Positions 20,111 through 29,898 are shown, counted from the stretch's first letter. The stretch: 64,000 nt of DNA from Nocardia otitidiscaviarum NBRC 14405 (GCF_000308635.1 NZ_BAGD01000053.1:51431-115430); one strand, 5' to 3'. Translations and numbers: made by a program. Notes: generated by a model from the letters alone, not told the origin.

Positions 20111-21451
20111 ATGGATCGCCAGAAGGAATTCGTGCTGCGGACGCTCGAAGAGCGGGACATCCGCTTCGTACGGCTCTGGTTCACCGATGTCCTGGGCTAT
20201 CTCAAGTCGGTGGCGATCGCTCCCGCCGAACTCGAGGGCGCCTTCGAAGAGGGCATCGGCTTCGACGGTTCGGCCATCGAAGGGTTTGCCCGCGTCTCCG
20301 AGGCGGACATGGTGGCCAAGCCGGACCCGTCCACCTTCCAAGTGCTGCCGTGGTCCACCTCCAAGGGGCATCAGCACTCCGCGCGCATGTTCTGCGATAT
20401 CGCCATGCCCGACGGCTCGCCGTCCTGGGCCGATCCGCGCCACGTGCTGCGCCGCCAGCTGAACAAGGCCGGGGATATGGGCTTCAGCTGCTACGTGCAC
20501 CCGGAGATCGAATTCTTCCTGATCAAGCCCGGCCCCTACGACGGCTCCTCGCCGGTGCCGGTCGACAACGGCGGCTTCTTCGACCAGGCCGTGCACGACG
20601 AGGCCCCGAACTTCCGCCGCCACGCCATCGACGCGCTGGAGTCCATGGGCATCTCCGTGGAGTTCTCCCACCACGAGGGCGCACCCGGCCAGCAGGAGAT
20701 CGACCTGCGCTACGCGGACGCGCTGTCCATGGCCGACAATGTGATGACCTTCCGCTACCTGATCAAGGAAGTGGCGATCGACGAGAACGTGCGCGCCACG
20801 TTCATGCCCAAGCCGTTCGCCGCGCACCCGGGTTCGGCCATGCACACCCACATGTCGCTGTTCGAGGGTGAGCAGAACGCCTTCGCCGATCCCGACGACC
20901 CGATCAACCTGTCGGAGACCGCGCGCGCCTTCATCGCGGGCATTCTCGAGCACGCCCACGAGATCAGCGCCGTCACCAACCAGTGGGTCAACTCCTACAA
21001 GCGCCTCATCCACGGCGGCGAGGCCCCGACCGCGGCGTCGTGGGGCCGTTCCAACCGCTCGGCGCTGGTCCGCGTGCCGATGTACACGCCGAACAAGTCG
21101 TCCTCGCGCCGCGTCGAGATCCGCAGCCCCGACAGCGCGTGCAACCCGTACCTGACCTTCGCGGTGCTGCTGGCCGCCGGTCTGCGCGGTATCGAGAAGG
21201 GCTACACGCTGCCGCCGGAGGCCGAGGACGACGTGTGGTCGCTGACGTCGGCGGAGCGGCGCGCCATGGGCTTCCGCGAACTGCCGGGCAGCCTGGACGA
21301 GGCGCTGAAGAACATGGAGAAGTCCGAACTGGTCGCCGAGGCGCTGGGCGAGCACGTCTTCGACTTCTTCCTGCGCAACAAGCGTCGCGAGTGGGCCGAC
21401 TACCGGTCCCAGGTGACGCCGTTCGAACTGCAGGAGTACCTGGGGCTGTAG
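20111..21451 (+). CDS. glnA2: glutamine synthetase type I, GlnA2
   Basis: A 446-aa class I-alpha type glutamine synthetase (the shorter class). Motifs: the Asp-50-like loop FDGSAIEGFARVSEADM near residue 53, EIEFFLIK near residue 133, HTHMSLFEG near residue 245, the ATP/glutamate region GRSNRSALVRVP near residue 315, and RVEIRSPDSACNPYL near residue 336. It matches M. tuberculosis GlnA2 (Rv2222c) in length and place, between the TAP-like peptidase and glnE. Physiological duties of GlnA2 enzymes vary, and some actinobacterial paralogues glutamylate other amines, so glutamine synthesis is the default rather than a proven activity. Confidence 0.9.
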   Translation: MDRQKEFVLRTLEERDIRFVRLWFTDVLGYLKSVAIAPAELEGAFEEGIGFDGSAIEGFARVSEADMVAKPDPSTFQVLPWSTSKGHQHSARMFCDIAMPDGSPSWADPRHVLRRQLNKAGDMGFSCYVHPEIEFFLIKPGPYDGSSPVPVDNGGFFDQAVHDEAPNFRRHAIDALESMGISVEFSHHEGAPGQQEIDLRYADALSMADNVMTFRYLIKEVAIDENVRATFMPKPFAAHPGSAMHTHMSLFEGEQNAFADPDDPINLSETARAFIAGILEHAHEISAVTNQWVNSYKRLIHGGEAPTAASWGRSNRSALVRVPMYTPNKSSSRRVEIRSPDSACNPYLTFAVLLAAGLRGIEKGYTLPPEAEDDVWSLTSAERRAMGFRELPGSLDEALKNMEKSELVAEALGEHVFDFFLRNKRREWADYRSQVTPFELQEYLGL

Positions 21452-21522
21452 CCAGCCCGGCGTCCGACAACCGAGCGGGGAACGTTACGGCGATCGCCCC
21501 GCCTGACAGGTAATTTGGGAGC

Positions 21523-24500
21523 ATGGTCCGGCCACCGACTGCCCGTTCCGCGGTCCCCGGTGTCGGACGGCTCGGATTGCTCGAGCCGTCGGCAGCCAAC
21601 AACCTCCGGGAGTTGGCATGGGACAATGTCGACAGCGTTCCGCTGCTGTGGGCGCTGTCGCGTTCCCCCGATGCGGACCTGGCGTTGCTCACGCTCATGC
21701 GCCTGCGGGAGGCGCTCGGAAATGACTGGGCCGCACTGGATTCCGAACTGCGCACCGATACCTCGCTGCGCGGTCGGCTGTTCGCGCTGATCGGGTCGTC
21801 GAGCGCCTTCGCCGATCATCTGGTGGCCGATCCGGGCGGGTGGCAGCTGCTGCGCCGCCGCGATCTGCCCGGGCGTGAGGAGATCCTCGCCGAACTGCTC
21901 GACGCCGTCGCCGCGGAGCCCGAGGACGGTCCGCAGGCGGGTCCGATGCTGTACCGCGCCAAGATCTCCGGACCGGAGGCGGTCGCCCTGCTGCGCAAGC
22001 GGTATCGCGATCAGCTCATGCTGCTGGCGGCCGTGGATCTGGCCGCCACCGTCGAGAACGAACCGGTTCTGCCGTACCAGCAGGTGGGCTGGCATCTCAC
22101 CGACCTCGCCGACGCCGCCCTCACCGCCGCGCTCGCGGTGGCGGTGGCCCGGGTGTGCCCCGATCGGCCGGTGCCGGTGCGGCTGGCCGTCATCGCCATG
22201 GGCAAATGCGGTGCGCGCGAACTGAACTACGTCTCCGACGTGGACGTGGTGTTCGTGGCCGAACCCGCCGACACCACCGCCACCCGGCTGGCCGCGGAGA
22301 TGATGAGCGTCGGCGGCGCGGCCTTCTTCGAGGTCGACGCCGCGCTGCGCCCCGAGGGCAAGGCCGGTGCGCTGGTGCGCACCCTGGAATCGCATATCGC
22401 CTACTACAAGCGCTGGGCGCGCACCTGGGAATTCCAGGCCCTGCTCAAGATGCGGCCCGCCACCGGCGATCTCGAACTCGGCGAGCAGTACCGCGACGCG
22501 CTCATGCCCATGGTGTGGACGGCCTCGGAACGCACCGACTTCGTCGCCGACGTGCAGGCCATGCGCCGCCGCGTCGAAGATCTGGTGCCCGCCGATATGC
22601 GCGAGCGCGAACTCAAACTCGGGCACGGTTCGCTGCGCGATGTCGAATTCGCGGTGCAGCTGCTGCAACTGGTGCACGGCAAGGCCGATGAATCCTTGCA
22701 CGTGCAGGGCACCGTGGAATCGCTCACCGCGCTGGCGGCGGGCGGTTACGTCGGCCGCGACGACGCCGCGAATCTGACCGCCTCCTACGAATTCCTGCGA
22801 CTGCTCGAACACCGCCTGCAATTGCAGCGGCTCAAGCGCACCCACACCCTGCCCGCCGCCGACGACGAGGAGGGCATGCGCTGGCTGGCGCGGGCCGCGC
22901 ACATGCGCCCCGACGGCCGCCAGGACGCCGTGGGCGTGCTGCGCAGCGAGATCAAACGCAATACCGTGCGGGTGCGGCGGCTGCACGCCAAACTCTTCTA
23001 CCGGCCACTGCTGGAATCGGTGGCGCGGCTCGACGCCGCCGCGCTGCGGCTGAGCCCCGCGGCGGCCGTGCGGCAGCTGGCCGCGCTCGGCTACGCGGCC
23101 CCGGAGAACGCGCTCGGCCACCTCAAGGCCCTCACCGGCGAGATCGGCCGCAAGGGCCGCATTCAGGCGCTGCTGCTGCCGACGCTGCTCGAATGGCTCG
23201 GGGACACACCGAATCCCGACGCCGGTCTGCTGGCCTACCGCCGCGTCTCGGAGGGGCTGGACAGCGAGATCTGGTTCCTGCGCGAACTGCGCGACGAGGG
23301 CGCCATCGCGCAGCGGCTCATGATCGTGCTCGGCTCCTCGGCCTATCTGCCCGATCTGCTCATCAACGCGCCGGAAACCATCCGCATGTACGCCGACGGC
23401 CCGAACGGGCCGCTGCTGCTGGCCACCCAGCCCGCCGAGGTGGCGCGCGGCATCCTCGCGGGCGCGGCGCGCTACGACGAACCCAAACGGGCGGTGGCCA
23501 CGGCCCGGTCGCTGCGCCGTCGCGAACTGGCCCGCGTCGCCTCGGCGGATGTGCTGGGCATGCTGGAGGTGCCGCAGGTCTGCGAGGCGCTGTCCTCGGT
23601 GTGGATCGCCACCCTGGAGGCGGCGTTGCAGGCGGTCATCCGCGCCAGCGAGGTGGAACGCGGCAAACCCGCGCCCGCCGCCATGGCCGTTATCGGCATG
23701 GGTCGGCTGGGCGGTCTGGAGTTGGGCTACGGCTCCGACGCCGATGTGCTGTTCGTGTGCGACCCGCGTCCCGGCGAGGACGAGACCGTCGCCGTGAAAT
23801 GGTCCATCGGCATCGCCGAACAGGTGCAGCGCCTGCTCGGTGCGCCCAGCACCGATCCGCCGCTCCAGGTGGACGCCGGGCTGCGCCCCGAGGGCCGCAA
23901 TGGCGCGCTGGTGCGCAGCCTGGCCGCCTATGCCGCCTACTACCGGCAGTGGGCGCAGTCCTGGGAGGTGCAGGCGCTGCTGCGGGCCCGCTTCGTGGCG
24001 GGCGATCCGACGCTGGGCGAACGGTTCCTGCGCACGGTCGACCCGATCCGCTATCCGAGCGGCGGCATGTCCCCGGACGGGGTGCGCGAGATCCGTCGCA
24101 TCAAGGCCCGGGTGGATGCCGAGCGGCTGCCGCGCGGCGCGAACCCGGCCACCCACACCAAACTCGGCCGCGGCGGACTCGCCGACGTCGAATGGACCGT
24201 GCAACTGCTGCAACTCCAGCACGCGCACGAGGTGCCCGATCTGCACAACACCTCGACGCTGCAATCGCTGGAGGCCATCGAGGCCGCCGAACTCATCGAC
24301 CCCGCCGACGCGGCGCTGCTGCGCGACGCCTGGCTCACCGCCACCCGGGCCCGCAACGCCCTGGTGCTGGTGCGCGGCAAACCCGCCGATCAGCTGCCCG
24401 GTCCCGGACGGTTGCTGTCGGCCATCGCGATCGTCGCCGGATGGCCCAATGACGACGGCAGTGAGTTCCTGGACCATTACATGCGGGTGACGCGCCGGGC

Positions 24501-24534
24501 GAAGACGGTGGTCGAGCGGGTCTTCGGCGGCTGA
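21523..24534 (+). CDS. glnE: bifunctional glutamine synthetase adenylyltransferase/adenylyl-removing enzyme
   Basis: A 1003-aa GlnE, which adds and removes AMP on the conserved tyrosine of glutamine synthetase. Two nucleotidyltransferase domains are visible: the N-terminal adenylyl-removase half with [20 protein letters not shown] near residue 226, and the C-terminal adenylyltransferase half with [20 protein letters not shown] near residue 725. Each is followed by a helical regulatory segment ([14 protein letters not shown] and [14 protein letters not shown]). The target in this window is Tyr406 of GlnA1. The start is ATG 21523 with GGGAG. The gene follows glnA2 by 71 bp in the same direction, as in mycobacteria. 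A long open frame lies antisense to it and is a composition artefact. Confidence 0.95.
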   Translation: MVRPPTARSAVPGVGRLGLLEPSAANNLRELAWDNVDSVPLLWALSRSPDADLALLTLMRLREALGNDWAALDSELRTDTSLRGRLFALIGSSSAFADHLVADPGGWQLLRRRDLPGREEILAELLDAVAAEPEDGPQAGPMLYRAKISGPEAVALLRKRYRDQLMLLAAVDLAATVENEPVLPYQQVGWHLTDLADAALTAALAVAVARVCPDRPVPVRLAVIAMGKCGARELNYVSDVDVVFVAEPADTTATRLAAEMMSVGGAAFFEVDAALRPEGKAGALVRTLESHIAYYKRWARTWEFQALLKMRPATGDLELGEQYRDALMPMVWTASERTDFVADVQAMRRRVEDLVPADMRERELKLGHGSLRDVEFAVQLLQLVHGKADESLHVQGTVESLTALAAGGYVGRDDAANLTASYEFLRLLEHRLQLQRLKRTHTLPAADDEEGMRWLARAAHMRPDGRQDAVGVLRSEIKRNTVRVRRLHAKLFYRPLLESVARLDAAALRLSPAAAVRQLAALGYAAPENALGHLKALTGEIGRKGRIQALLLPTLLEWLGDTPNPDAGLLAYRRVSEGLDSEIWFLRELRDEGAIAQRLMIVLGSSAYLPDLLINAPETIRMYADGPNGPLLLATQPAEVARGILAGAARYDEPKRAVATARSLRRRELARVASADVLGMLEVPQVCEALSSVWIATLEAALQAVIRASEVERGKPAPAAMAVIGMGRLGGLELGYGSDADVLFVCDPRPGEDETVAVKWSIGIAEQVQRLLGAPSTDPPLQVDAGLRPEGRNGALVRSLAAYAAYYRQWAQSWEVQALLRARFVAGDPTLGERFLRTVDPIRYPSGGMSPDGVREIRRIKARVDAERLPRGANPATHTKLGRGGLADVEWTVQLLQLQHAHEVPDLHNTSTLQSLEAIEAAELIDPADAALLRDAWLTATRARNALVLVRGKPADQLPGPGRLLSAIAIVAGWPNDDGSEFLDHYMRVTRRAKTVVERVFGG

Positions 24535-24597
24535 TTCCGCGCGACCTGCGCAAGAACGGTCAAGCGCGGGCGGCCACCGGCTTGGCAGACTGCTGAT

Positions 24598-25521
24598 GTG
24601 CCCAAGAACGGACGAGACCGACTGCGGGAACTGCTCGACGCCGTCCTGGACGAGGACAACACCACACTGGAGGAGATGGCGGCGGGCGCGTACGCCTCGC
24701 CCTTCCACTTCACCCGGCAGTTCTCCCGCGGCACCGGCGAATCGCCGGTCGCCCTCAAACGGCGGGTGCTGCTGGAGCGTGCGGCATGGGCGCTGTCCAC
24801 CGGGGAATCGGTGACCGAGGTGGCGTTCGCGGCCGGATACGACTCGGTGGAGGGCTTCAGCCGGGCATACAGCCGCGCCTTCGGCCACCCGCCCAGCGCC
24901 ACCACCGCGGAGAAACGGCGCCGCTGGCTGCCCGCGGCCAATGGCATCCACTTCCATCCGCCCATGTCGCTGTGGGTGGAGAACGCGCCGAAGGGACGGT
25001 CCGAGATGGATCCGACGACGCTGCTGCTGCACCACGACATCGAGGACGCTCGCGAATTGCTCACCGCGGCAGGGCAACTCACCGAGGAACAGTATCGGCG
25101 GGCACGAATGCCCGGACTGACCGTGGAAGCCTTCCGAGGCCCCGAAGCCTCCATCGCCGAGGTACTCGACCATCTGGTCGAGACCAAGGAATGCTGGCTC
25201 GCCGCCATCGACGGCGAGGATATGCCCGGCCCACGCGGCAACGACCTACCGGAACTGGTGGACCGGCACGAGCGGGTCGCGGTGCGCTGGCTCGACACCG
25301 TGCGCGAGATCGACCGGCGCGGCGGATGGGAGGACACGCTCATCGACGCGCTCTGCGATCCGCCGGAGAGTTTCGTGCTCGGCAGCGTGATCGCGCATGT
25401 ACTCGGCTATTCGGCACACCGGCGGTATCTGGTGCGGCATTGGCTGCGCACTGAAATCGGGGGCGGTGCAACCGAACTCGATGATGGTGACCCGATCAAT
25501 TGGTTGCGGCGACGGGAATGA
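24598..25521 (+). CDS. AraC-type HTH fused to a DinB-like domain
   Basis: A 307-aa fusion. Residues 1-105 form a two-motif AraC helix-turn-helix (LEEMAAGAYASPFHFTRQFS and VTEVAFAAGYDSVEGFSRAY), with no N-terminal sensor domain. Residues 135-300 resemble the DinB/YfiT four-helix fold, with candidate metal-binding histidines in LLHHDIEDA, VLDHLVETKE and VIAHVLGYSAHRR. DinB-like domains in actinomycetes are often thiol-dependent (mycothiol) transferases, so a regulator that senses or modifies through this domain is possible. The start is GTG 24598 with no strong ribosome binding site. It begins the accessory block after glnE. Confidence 0.75.
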   Translation: MPKNGRDRLRELLDAVLDEDNTTLEEMAAGAYASPFHFTRQFSRGTGESPVALKRRVLLERAAWALSTGESVTEVAFAAGYDSVEGFSRAYSRAFGHPPSATTAEKRRRWLPAANGIHFHPPMSLWVENAPKGRSEMDPTTLLLHHDIEDARELLTAAGQLTEEQYRRARMPGLTVEAFRGPEASIAEVLDHLVETKECWLAAIDGEDMPGPRGNDLPELVDRHERVAVRWLDTVREIDRRGGWEDTLIDALCDPPESFVLGSVIAHVLGYSAHRRYLVRHWLRTEIGGGATELDDGDPINWLRRRE

Positions 25522-25530
25522 GCGGCGGCG

Positions 25531-25680
25531 TCACGCAGTGAGCCCGGTCGCCAGCATCAGCGGCGCCGCCGCGATGGCGTGGATTCGTGCCAGGCGAGAC
25601 GGAGACAATGTCGCGCTGATACACGCTGCGGCGTGGCTACGGCTATCGGACCGGGTTGTGGGTCCGGCCTGTCCGCTCAT
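25531..25680 (-). CDS. candidate 49-aa protein coupled to the WXG/PPE-like gene
   Basis: ATG 25680 overlaps the TGA of the preceding leftward gene in an ATGA arrangement. The 49-residue product has a polar N-terminus and a hydrophobic C-terminal half (ARIHAIAAAPLMLATGLTA). There is no recognised domain. The overlap favours translation, but codon composition alone does not separate it from noise in such GC-rich DNA. Confidence 0.3.
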   Translation of the reverse strand: MSGQAGPTTRSDSRSHAAACISATLSPSRLARIHAIAAAPLMLATGLTA

Positions 25681-27035
25681 TCCGGCTCGGCGCACGGTCG
25701 GGCGGCGGGGATGTTCGCGCCGATGACCTCGTGTCCGCACGGCGGCGGGTCGCCGAGGAGTTCTCGTTCGCGGTTCCAGACGAGCCAGGCGGGGATGGTG
25801 CGGGGTGCGTCCTGGCCGCTGCCGCCCGCCGCCATGGGCGGGTACATGCCGGGGAGCCAGGACGCGCCATGACGCGGTGGGATGTCGGAAGATGTTGGCA
25901 TACGGGCGGTTCGGGCGGTCGGTTGGCCGGGGGCGCTGCGGCCGGGGTCGCTCGGTGCCGGGGGAGAGGCAAGTGTTCCCGGTGCGCCCGGCAGTGCCGT
26001 CGGGCCGGGTGTCGATGAGTAGGGCGGTGCTGTTGTCGGGTTCGGGGTCGCCCGGGAATGCGGCGTCGGATCTGGCGTCATGCCGGACGGTGCGATCACC
26101 GGGTCGGTGAGCGGCGCGTCGTGCGGGCTGGCGTGGGGCGATGGCTCGGACCTGCTCGGGTCGGTATGCGACGGCTGTTTCGGGTCGCCGGGGGCAGGCG
26201 AATTCCCCACCGCGGCAGTCGGTTCAGTGGGTGCGGAGAGTGACCGATTCTCGCGGTCCTGTGCTTCGTCGGATCGGGTACCGTGCCCGGTCGCATTGGT
26301 GCGGTCTGCGGCCGAGAATGGGTCGCCGGACACGGTTGTGGTGGGAAGTGCTGTCGCGGAACCAGATTCGATGCTGTCGAGCGGTGATCGGGTGGGCTCG
26401 AAGGCAGGTACGCCGGACCCGGCCGGAGGGTAGATCGGCACGTAGTTCGCTTCCAATGCCGCCAGGGCGAGCTGGTACTGCTCCGCCGCGAATCGCTCCG
26501 CCGCCGGGTCCACAGTGCTCGCTCCGGTCGGGAAGGCCGTTGTCGCACCGCCACCGGCCGTCGGTGCGCCGGAATCTGTCTGCGGTGCGACGGAATCGGG
26601 CGGTGGTGGCACGGTTCTCCGCACCGCCTCGGCCCCATACGCGGCGGCTGTGATGCGGTGCCCGGCATTGCGCGCGACCTCCGCGACATCCATCGCCTCC
26701 GCCACGAAGGCCCGCGCCGCCGCCTCCGCGGCCTCGGCGATCTGCCCGCGCAACGCCTCGGCGAGCGCGGACTGCGCCGTCATGTGCAGTCCCGTCGCGG
26801 CTCCGCTCAGACTGTCGGCGATCCCGACCCAGGTGTCGGCGCTCTCGTGCATGGCGGCGGGGTCCATCTCCCGCACCCGCGCGTGGATCTCGGCGTGGGT
26901 CAGCTCGGTGAACCGCTCCATCCGCCAGATGTAGTCGGGATCGACGCCAGCGTGCGAGACGCGTTGCTGCTCGCGCTCCGCACCCCGCTGGGCGCGGCGG
27001 GCGGCGGTACCGGCATGCAGCGATTCCGGGTCCAT
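25677..27035 (-). CDS. WXG100/PPE-like protein with a long proline-rich tail
   Basis: A 452-aa protein in two parts. Residues 1-150 are predicted helical and resemble the N-terminal region of type VII secretion substrates of the WXG100/PPE kind, including MDPAAMHESADTWVGIADSL with a Trp-x-Gly turn and alternating Ala-rich helices. Residues 150-410 are a low-complexity Pro/Ser/Thr/Gly/Asp tail, ending in a conserved-looking block (PAWLVWNRERELLGDPPPCG). It probably interacts with the ESX system or the envelope, but no secretion test is possible here. ATG 27035 has GGAGG six bases upstream. It lies 120 bp downstream of the 811-aa gene and overlaps the 49-aa ORF, so a three-gene unit is likely. 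Confidence 0.6.
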   Translation of the reverse strand: MDPESLHAGTAARRAQRGAEREQQRVSHAGVDPDYIWRMERFTELTHAEIHARVREMDPAAMHESADTWVGIADSLSGAATGLHMTAQSALAEALRGQIAEAAEAAARAFVAEAMDVAEVARNAGHRITAAAYGAEAVRRTVPPPPDSVAPQTDSGAPTAGGGATTAFPTGASTVDPAAERFAAEQYQLALAALEANYVPIYPPAGSGVPAFEPTRSPLDSIESGSATALPTTTVSGDPFSAADRTNATGHGTRSDEAQDRENRSLSAPTEPTAAVGNSPAPGDPKQPSHTDPSRSEPSPHASPHDAPLTDPVIAPSGMTPDPTPHSRATPNPTTAPPYSSTPGPTALPGAPGTLASPPAPSDPGRSAPGQPTARTARMPTSSDIPPRHGASWLPGMYPPMAAGGSGQDAPRTIPAWLVWNRERELLGDPPPCGHEVIGANIPAARPCAEPE

Positions 27036-27155
27036 CGGCGGCCTCCGTTCACGAGTGTCGTGTACGGATTGGACGCGCACAGCGCTCGCCGGGTTCCGGT
27101 CGCGGGTATGTCCCCGGCGATTCGCCACGGCACGCCGCAGCTGTACCCACCGGAG

Positions 27156-29591
27156 CTACGGTCCGCCGAAGAGCCAGTGCCGTCGTGCCGTCCAGCCGAG
27201 GAAGCGGCGGCCGGAGCCGTCGGGTACCCAGCCCTGGCGGGTGAAGCGGCCGCCCTCGACGATATGGCCCAGGCCCGTGATGGCGGGCGCGAGCGGGGTG
27301 TCGCCCGCGTCGTCTATCAGGCGCAGCACCTGGGTCCGCTGGGTTTCGCGGTCGCACGCGGCGAGCAGGTACACGCCCTGACGCCAGGCGTAGGCGGCGT
27401 TCTTCACCGTGATGAGCTCCGCATGCCGGTTCGGCGCGGGTCGGCTGAGCTGGCGCACCACCCAGGTGAAGGTGTCGCGGGCGAGTTCCGGTGCGGAATC
27501 CCGTACGCGAGCGGTCAATTCGAGCGCGTCGACGAGGACCGCGAGGTTGTGGGTGGTGAGGATCTGGCTCTGCTCCAGAATCGCCCCGTTGCGCGCGACA
27601 TACCCGCCGTCGCATCCCGCCTCGCCCGCCCGGCGCGTGCACAGTTCGGTGAATCCCGCGGCCGTGGCCCGGCCCCACCGCTGCGTCGTATCGGCGTGCC
27701 CGATCCAGTCCCTGGGCGAGGGCAGATCGTAATACGCCTGGTACAGCGTGCCTTCCAGGGTGCGCGCGGCCACCACTGCGGCATCGAGCCACTTGGTGGT
27801 AAAGGTGCCCATGAAGATATCCGCTGCCACCTCCTCGACCAGCGGCGAGTCCAGCTCCGCCTGCCGCGCGAGCGCACCGAACTCCCGCACCAGCGGATTC
27901 GGCAGCAGGGCATACGGAAACGCGTCGAGTGTCAGCAGCGTCATCTGCCCGAGCAACCGCCGGGCCGCCAGCGCACTGTGCCGTGTCGCGTCGCCTCGAT
28001 GCTGTGCGCGGCGCGATGTCGCGGGCTCCGTCGCCGCGATATCGGCCCCGATCGCGCCGAATTCTCCGACTCCGCTCGCGGCGTCCTCGATTCCGGCCGT
28101 ATCCGCAGCACCACGCAGTGCCGCCATCGCGGCGACCCAGGGCAGTTCTTCGAAGCGCACCTGTCCCTGCAGGTTCAGCAGCAGCAGGCCGCGGCGGCGC
28201 CGGAAGGCGGTGTAGAGCTGCTCGTACAGGTTCGCGGCGGCCGGGTCGGCGAAATCGGCGGCCAGCAGCCGCGAGGTGAGCTGCGGCAGGACCCGCGCCA
28301 GCATATCGCCGGAGCCGATGACGCCGCGCCGGATCAGCTCGTCGGCCGACGCCTCCAGGGCGCGGGCCGCCTTGTCCAGCAGATGCCGGGGAATGGCTGT
28401 GCCGGAGGGGATATCGCAGCGGTCGTCATCGGATACCGGAGCCGATACCGGGGCGAGGTCGGGGATGCCGCCCTCGGCCGGATAGTGCCGCAGCCGCGCG
28501 GTGAGCAGCGCCGCGAACGTCGTATGCAGCGGTGCCGCAATGGAATCCCTTTGGGCTGCGCGCACCCGGGCGCGTGCGGCGCTGCCCGGCGCACCGTGCC
28601 GGGTGACCGTGTTGGCGATGGCACGGCGAATCCACCCGACCTGGCGGGCAGTGAGATTCGCGCTGCCATCGGGGCAGCTGAGCAGCGCGTCGTGCAGGCG
28701 CGCGAAATTGCCCTTGGGCTGGGCGTGCCGCCCGCTCAGGCCGTAATCCCGCTGCGCGACGGCCACATCGGCCAGCCAGCGGTCACGCTCGGCCGCCCAG
28801 TCCGCGGGGAGTCGGCGGCACGGCCAGCCGCCGCGCACCGCGCCCGTCTCATCGAGAGTGGGCAGCTCACCCGCCACCGTCTCGCACCACAGCGCTACCA
28901 GTCGGTCGTACAGCGGATTCCACACCTCCAGGGTGGTGCGCATGGCGGTCAGCGGCTCCGGTGTCCGCACGGCGCGCAACGCGCCGCGCACCTCGCCGAC
29001 CGAGGCCACCCGTACCGCCGTACCCGCGGGTCGCGCCGCCGGATCGAAGGGCGGTACGAACCGCAGTCGATCCAGCAGCGGTGACAGCTCCGCCACCAGA
29101 TCCAGGGCCTCCGCGGCGAACCCGCGCTCCAGCAGCAGCGCCACCACGGGCAGCGCGGCATCCTCGGGCACCTCGATCCGATACTGCCCGGACCGCAGGG
29201 CGGCGAGCAGTTCGGCCTGCCCGGCATCTCCGAGATACCAGCGGTTCAACCGCTCCCGATCGGTACCACCGGGCACATCCCGGGGCAGTCGCGTGAGCAG
29301 TGCGGATTCGGCCGCACCGAGCGGCTGTTCGGCCAGTGCCCGCCCGGTCGCGAAGCCGCCGTGGGCAACCTCGAGCGTCACCCACGCGGGCAGCCCCGAG
29401 ACCGGCGTGCGATCCCCGACCCGCAGCGAACCGTCCGCCATGCCGTCCAGCACATCGCGCCAGCGCCGCATGCGTTCACGTGCCCGGTCCCGATCCACGC
29501 CCTCGGCGGCGCGTGCGGCCGCCGCGGCGGCGCGCGCCAACTGCCCGATCGCGTACTGCGCCGGACCGTCTCGAAATGACTGATCGGACAC
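27156..29591 (-). CDS. uncharacterised large actinobacterial protein (811 aa)
   Basis: An 811-aa protein without signal peptide or membrane segments, mostly helical and Ala/Arg/Leu-rich. Distinct stretches, which look conserved, include GLPAWVTLEVAHGGFATGRA near residue 65, RLNRWYLGDAGQAELLAALR near residue 115, LEVWNPLYDRLVALWCETV near residue 225, and near the C-terminus RHAELITVKNAAYAWRQGVY followed by an Arg/Trp-rich end. I see no nucleotide-binding loop or known catalytic motif and do not recognise the family. GTG 29591 is preferred because GGGGAG lies just upstream; ATG 29606 has no ribosome binding site. It lies downstream of two tRNA genes and upstream of the WXG/PPE-like gene. Confidence 0.7.
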   Translation of the reverse strand: MSDQSFRDGPAQYAIGQLARAAAAAARAAEGVDRDRARERMRRWRDVLDGMADGSLRVGDRTPVSGLPAWVTLEVAHGGFATGRALAEQPLGAAESALLTRLPRDVPGGTDRERLNRWYLGDAGQAELLAALRSGQYRIEVPEDAALPVVALLLERGFAAEALDLVAELSPLLDRLRFVPPFDPAARPAGTAVRVASVGEVRGALRAVRTPEPLTAMRTTLEVWNPLYDRLVALWCETVAGELPTLDETGAVRGGWPCRRLPADWAAERDRWLADVAVAQRDYGLSGRHAQPKGNFARLHDALLSCPDGSANLTARQVGWIRRAIANTVTRHGAPGSAARARVRAAQRDSIAAPLHTTFAALLTARLRHYPAEGGIPDLAPVSAPVSDDDRCDIPSGTAIPRHLLDKAARALEASADELIRRGVIGSGDMLARVLPQLTSRLLAADFADPAAANLYEQLYTAFRRRRGLLLLNLQGQVRFEELPWVAAMAALRGAADTAGIEDAASGVGEFGAIGADIAATEPATSRRAQHRGDATRHSALAARRLLGQMTLLTLDAFPYALLPNPLVREFGALARQAELDSPLVEEVAADIFMGTFTTKWLDAAVVAARTLEGTLYQAYYDLPSPRDWIGHADTTQRWGRATAAGFTELCTRRAGEAGCDGGYVARNGAILEQSQILTTHNLAVLVDALELTARVRDSAPELARDTFTWVVRQLSRPAPNRHAELITVKNAAYAWRQGVYLLAACDRETQRTQVLRLIDDAGDTPLAPAITGLGHIVEGGRFTRQGWVPDGSGRRFLGWTARRHWLFGGP

Positions 29592-29624
29592 CGAATCTCC
29601 CCACATGCTGAACCGAAAGACCAG

Positions 29625-29696
29625 ACCTGGCGGCAGGATTCGAACCCGCGCCTTCCCGGTCCCGAGCCGGGCGCTCTGCCACTGAGCTACACCAGG
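29625..29696 (-). tRNA. tRNA with CGG anticodon (Pro-type, atypical body)
   Basis: A complete 72-nt cloverleaf: acceptor 5' CCTGGTG pairs with CGCCAGG (one G-U), D arm GCTC-AGTGGCA-GAGC, anticodon stem CCCGG/CCGGG with loop CTCGGGA (anticodon CGG at 29662-29664, complement strand), 5-nt variable loop, and T arm with TTCGAAT. By anticodon it reads the proline codon CCG. The body is unlike usual bacterial tRNA-Pro: position 73 is U, and the D arm is of the tRNA-Gly kind. No 3' CCA is encoded. Charging identity is therefore uncertain. Confidence 0.8.
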
Positions 29697-29705
29697 GCGC
29701 TACAG

Positions 29706-29777
29706 ACGTGGAGGCGGGATTCGAACCCGCGCCCGCCCGGTGAGAAGCCGGGTGATCTGCCACTGATCTACTCCACG
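29706..29777 (-). tRNA. tRNA with UCU anticodon (Arg-type, atypical body)
   Basis: A complete 72-nt cloverleaf: perfect 7-bp acceptor (CGTGGAG/CTCCACG), D arm GATC-AGTGGCA-GATC, anticodon stem CCCGG/CCGGG with loop CTTCTCA (anticodon UCU at 29743-29745, complement strand), and T arm GCGGG-TTCGAAT-CCCGC. The anticodon reads the arginine codon AGA. Oddities: U73, pyrimidine (C) at position 37, C instead of A at position 20, and no encoded CCA. It is nine bases from the CGG tRNA and shares its D loop and anticodon stem, so the pair looks like a duplication with changed anticodons. Confidence 0.75.
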
Positions 29778-29898
29778 AGACGTTCGGATCGTATCCGCGC
29801 CGACCCGATCGGGCACGTGAATTATCGTGGCCGCCACTCGGAGTCCGGGTCCTGCGCCCAGCCCAACGCGCGGTGCCCGAGAACACGTGCCCCGGGTG

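Noticed and set aside
21400..25173. A 1257-codon open frame on the minus strand
   Set aside because: It is entirely antisense to glnE and its neighbours, which have clear family motifs. Long antisense frames are expected at this base composition; its His/Gln/Gly-rich product is typical noise.
27036..27128. An N-terminal extension of the WXG/PPE-like protein
   Set aside because: Thirty-one Arg/Asn-rich residues upstream of an ATG that has an excellent GGAGG ribosome binding site.
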